The translations under genes were made by a program, and so were the position numbers. Of a DNA stretch of 6,938 nucleotides, positions 5,926-6,938 are shown piece after piece (within the stretch, counting starts at the first letter, position 1; each line of letters starts with the position of its first letter). The stretch is from CAUZEB01 sp963578655 (lineage in GTDB: Bacteria > Chloroflexota > Dehalococcoidia > Lucifugimonadales > CAUZEB01). The notes beneath the pieces are model-generated. The model made no database searches. It saw nothing but the letters and a program-made list of their open reading frames with translations, and had not been told where the DNA came from. Location of the stretch: the NCBI GenBank assembly GCA_963578655.1, contig CAUZEB010000097.1:1-6938 (forward strand), given 5' to 3'.

Positions 5926-6639
5926 ATGTCAACTCTGAAAATAAGTCGCCAATCTTCAGGAAAGCCGGAGATTTTTTACTCCTTCCAAGGGGAAGGTCTC
6001 AATACAGGGCTGCCATCCGTTTTCTTACGATTAGCAACCTGCAATTTAGAATGCTCTTGGTGCGACACTAAATACACTTGGGATTGGGCTCAATATGACT
6101 ACGAAAGCGAAGTCATATTGCTAGACAACTCGGTAATCGAGAAGGAAATTATTTCCTTTAATTGTTCGCGTTTAATTGTTACAGGTGGAGAGCCATTATT
6201 ACAACAGAACGCATTGATTCCACTGTTGGATTCCCTAAGATCAAAAGGTATAGAGAGTGAAATTGAGACTAACGGTACAATAAAACCAAGTACAGAAATG
6301 GTAAAGCTCGTTTCACAATGGAACATATCTCCCAAAATTACCAATTCATCGAATTCAAGAAGACGGAGAGAATCACCCGGGGCTATAAAGGTCTTTAAAA
6401 CCCTTACAAACTCCTACTTTAAATTCGTCATAGTTGCTCCGAGCGATATCGACGAGGTATGTAATCTGATACAGCTGCATGGTATTCCAGCGGACCGAAC
6501 TATTCTAATGCCCGAAGGAATTACTCCTACCGAGATTTTAAGTAAGGGACGCTGGCTGTCAGAGATCTGCATCAGCAAGGGTTTCAGATTCTCCACGCGT
6601 CTTCACATCTTGACCTGGGGCGATGAACGAGGAAGATAA
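5926..6639 (+). CDS. queE: 7-carboxy-7-deazaguanine synthase QueE (radical SAM)
   Basis: This radical SAM enzyme rearranges 6-carboxy-tetrahydropterin to 7-carboxy-7-deazaguanine, the step before QueC. FYSFQGEG at 17-24 starts the fold. The [4Fe-4S] cysteines are 39, 43 and 46 in the standard C-x3-C-x2-C arrangement (CNLECSWC, followed by DTKYTWDW). TGGEP at 86-90, ETNGT at 114-118 and SPKITNS at 135-141 follow in order, and the C-terminus ends with the family's RLHILTWGDERGR. At 237 aa it is full length. Its ATG follows the queC stop with no gap (TAAATG), so translation is probably coupled. Confidence 0.95.
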   Translation: MSTLKISRQSSGKPEIFYSFQGEGLNTGLPSVFLRLATCNLECSWCDTKYTWDWAQYDYESEVILLDNSVIEKEIISFNCSRLIVTGGEPLLQQNALIPLLDSLRSKGIESEIETNGTIKPSTEMVKLVSQWNISPKITNSSNSRRRRESPGAIKVFKTLTNSYFKFVIVAPSDIDEVCNLIQLHGIPADRTILMPEGITPTEILSKGRWLSEICISKGFRFSTRLHILTWGDERGR

Positions 6640-6758
6640 TGAGTCGAACGGACCTTTACGACCCCAATCAGGAAGTTCGTCTACTTGAACCTGTAGGTTA
6701 TTCGCCCTCGGGTAAGATCATACGGCGACAAAGAAACCAATACCCTGTCTCCTGGTAG
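6639..6758 (+). CDS. Possible 39-aa reading frame coupled to queE, doubtful
   Basis: The ATG shares one base with the queE stop codon (TAATG) and has GAGGA 5 nt upstream, both good signs of coupled translation. The frame runs 39 codons to a TAG. From 6681 on it is antisense to the end of infA, so two thirds of its sequence is fixed by the infA codons. I recognise no domain. It could be a real tail peptide, a chance frame, or the remnant of a longer gene once in the operon. Confidence 0.2.
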   Translation: MSRTDLYDPNQEVRLLEPVGYSPSGKIIRRQRNQYPVSW

Positions 6759-6902
6759 TATACGAATGAAGTATCGTCTCATTTTACCGGAGGCGTAGGC
6801 CAAGACTTCATGACCATTCGCTAATTCGACTCTGAAAGACGCGCTTGGCAAAGCTTCAGTAACTTTACCCTCAACCTCAATAGCTTCTTTACTTTTTACC
6901 AT
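6681..6902 (-). CDS. infA: Translation initiation factor IF-1
   Basis: IF-1 binds the A site of the 30S subunit and works with IF-2 and IF-3 in forming the initiation complex. The whole 73-aa protein is one OB-fold domain with hallmark stretches: AIEVEGKVTEALP at 7-19, FRVELANGHEVLAY at 23-36, SGKMRRYFIRILPGDRV at 39-55, and LSPYDLTRGRITYRFK at the end. It is full length. The ATG has GAGGG very close upstream (about 2-3 nt). It is convergent with queE, with 41 nt between the stop codons and no visible terminator hairpin. In many bacteria infA is followed by rpmJ and rpsM; here it is not. Its upstream neighbour is outside the window. Confidence 0.96.
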   Translation of the reverse strand: MVKSKEAIEVEGKVTEALPSASFRVELANGHEVLAYASGKMRRYFIRILPGDRVLVSLSPYDLTRGRITYRFK

Positions 6903-6938
6903 AACCCTCTAATTGACCTCACACACACTTATCTGTCC

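Noticed and set aside
953..6568. Six AGATCT palindromes (953, 3286, 3393, 3651, 4600, 6563)
   Set aside because: A mild excess for this base composition, mostly inside coding sequence with no regular spacing; not a convincing repeat family.

Overview
This is a bacterial chromosomal window with ordinary housekeeping and metabolic content. No mobile element, CRISPR array, tRNA or rRNA was found. The sequence is moderately AT-rich and coding-dense apart from one spacer of about 590 bp. The gene set is a gamma-alpha fused 2-oxoacid:ferredoxin oxidoreductase, a CcmAB-type heme ABC exporter, type I QueF with QueC and QueE, and a bacterial IF-1. It fits a Gram-positive-like or Chloroflexota-type bacterium. 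The style of the proteins suggests the marine SAR202/Dehalococcoidia side of Chloroflexota, but this is an impression from sequence character and not a demonstrated placement.

Layout. Positions 1-2610 (minus strand) hold korA-korB, overlapping by 4 nt (ATGA), with a hairpin just after korB at the window edge that may be their terminator. korA starts with TTG behind a perfect GGAGGT Shine-Dalgarno. Upstream, at 2830-2859, is a full-consensus sigma-70 promoter: TTGACA, an 18-nt spacer, and TGTTATAAT. It implies a leader RNA of about 210 nt with several paired elements, some of which cannot form together. I could not match this leader to a known riboswitch. The rest of the spacer (2863-3197) has no convincing gene. 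Positions 3198-4582 (minus strand) hold ccmA-ccmB, overlapping by 10 nt, without ccmC. A 119-bp divergent spacer separates ccmA from queF.

Positions 4702-6639 (plus strand) hold queF-queC-queE. These are three steps of the 7-deazaguanine pathway: QueE makes 7-carboxy-7-deazaguanine, QueC makes preQ0, and QueF reduces it to preQ1 for queuosine in tRNA. The upstream genes folE and queD are not in the window. A 39-codon reading frame follows queE with a TAATG overlap and a good ribosome binding site, but it runs antisense into the end of infA and may not be real. Positions 6681-6902 (minus strand) hold infA, convergent with the que genes and cut off from the usual rpmJ/rpsM neighbours on its downstream side.

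The window shows no sign of a new defence or mobile system. The part most worth following up is the strong promoter and structured leader in front of korAB.
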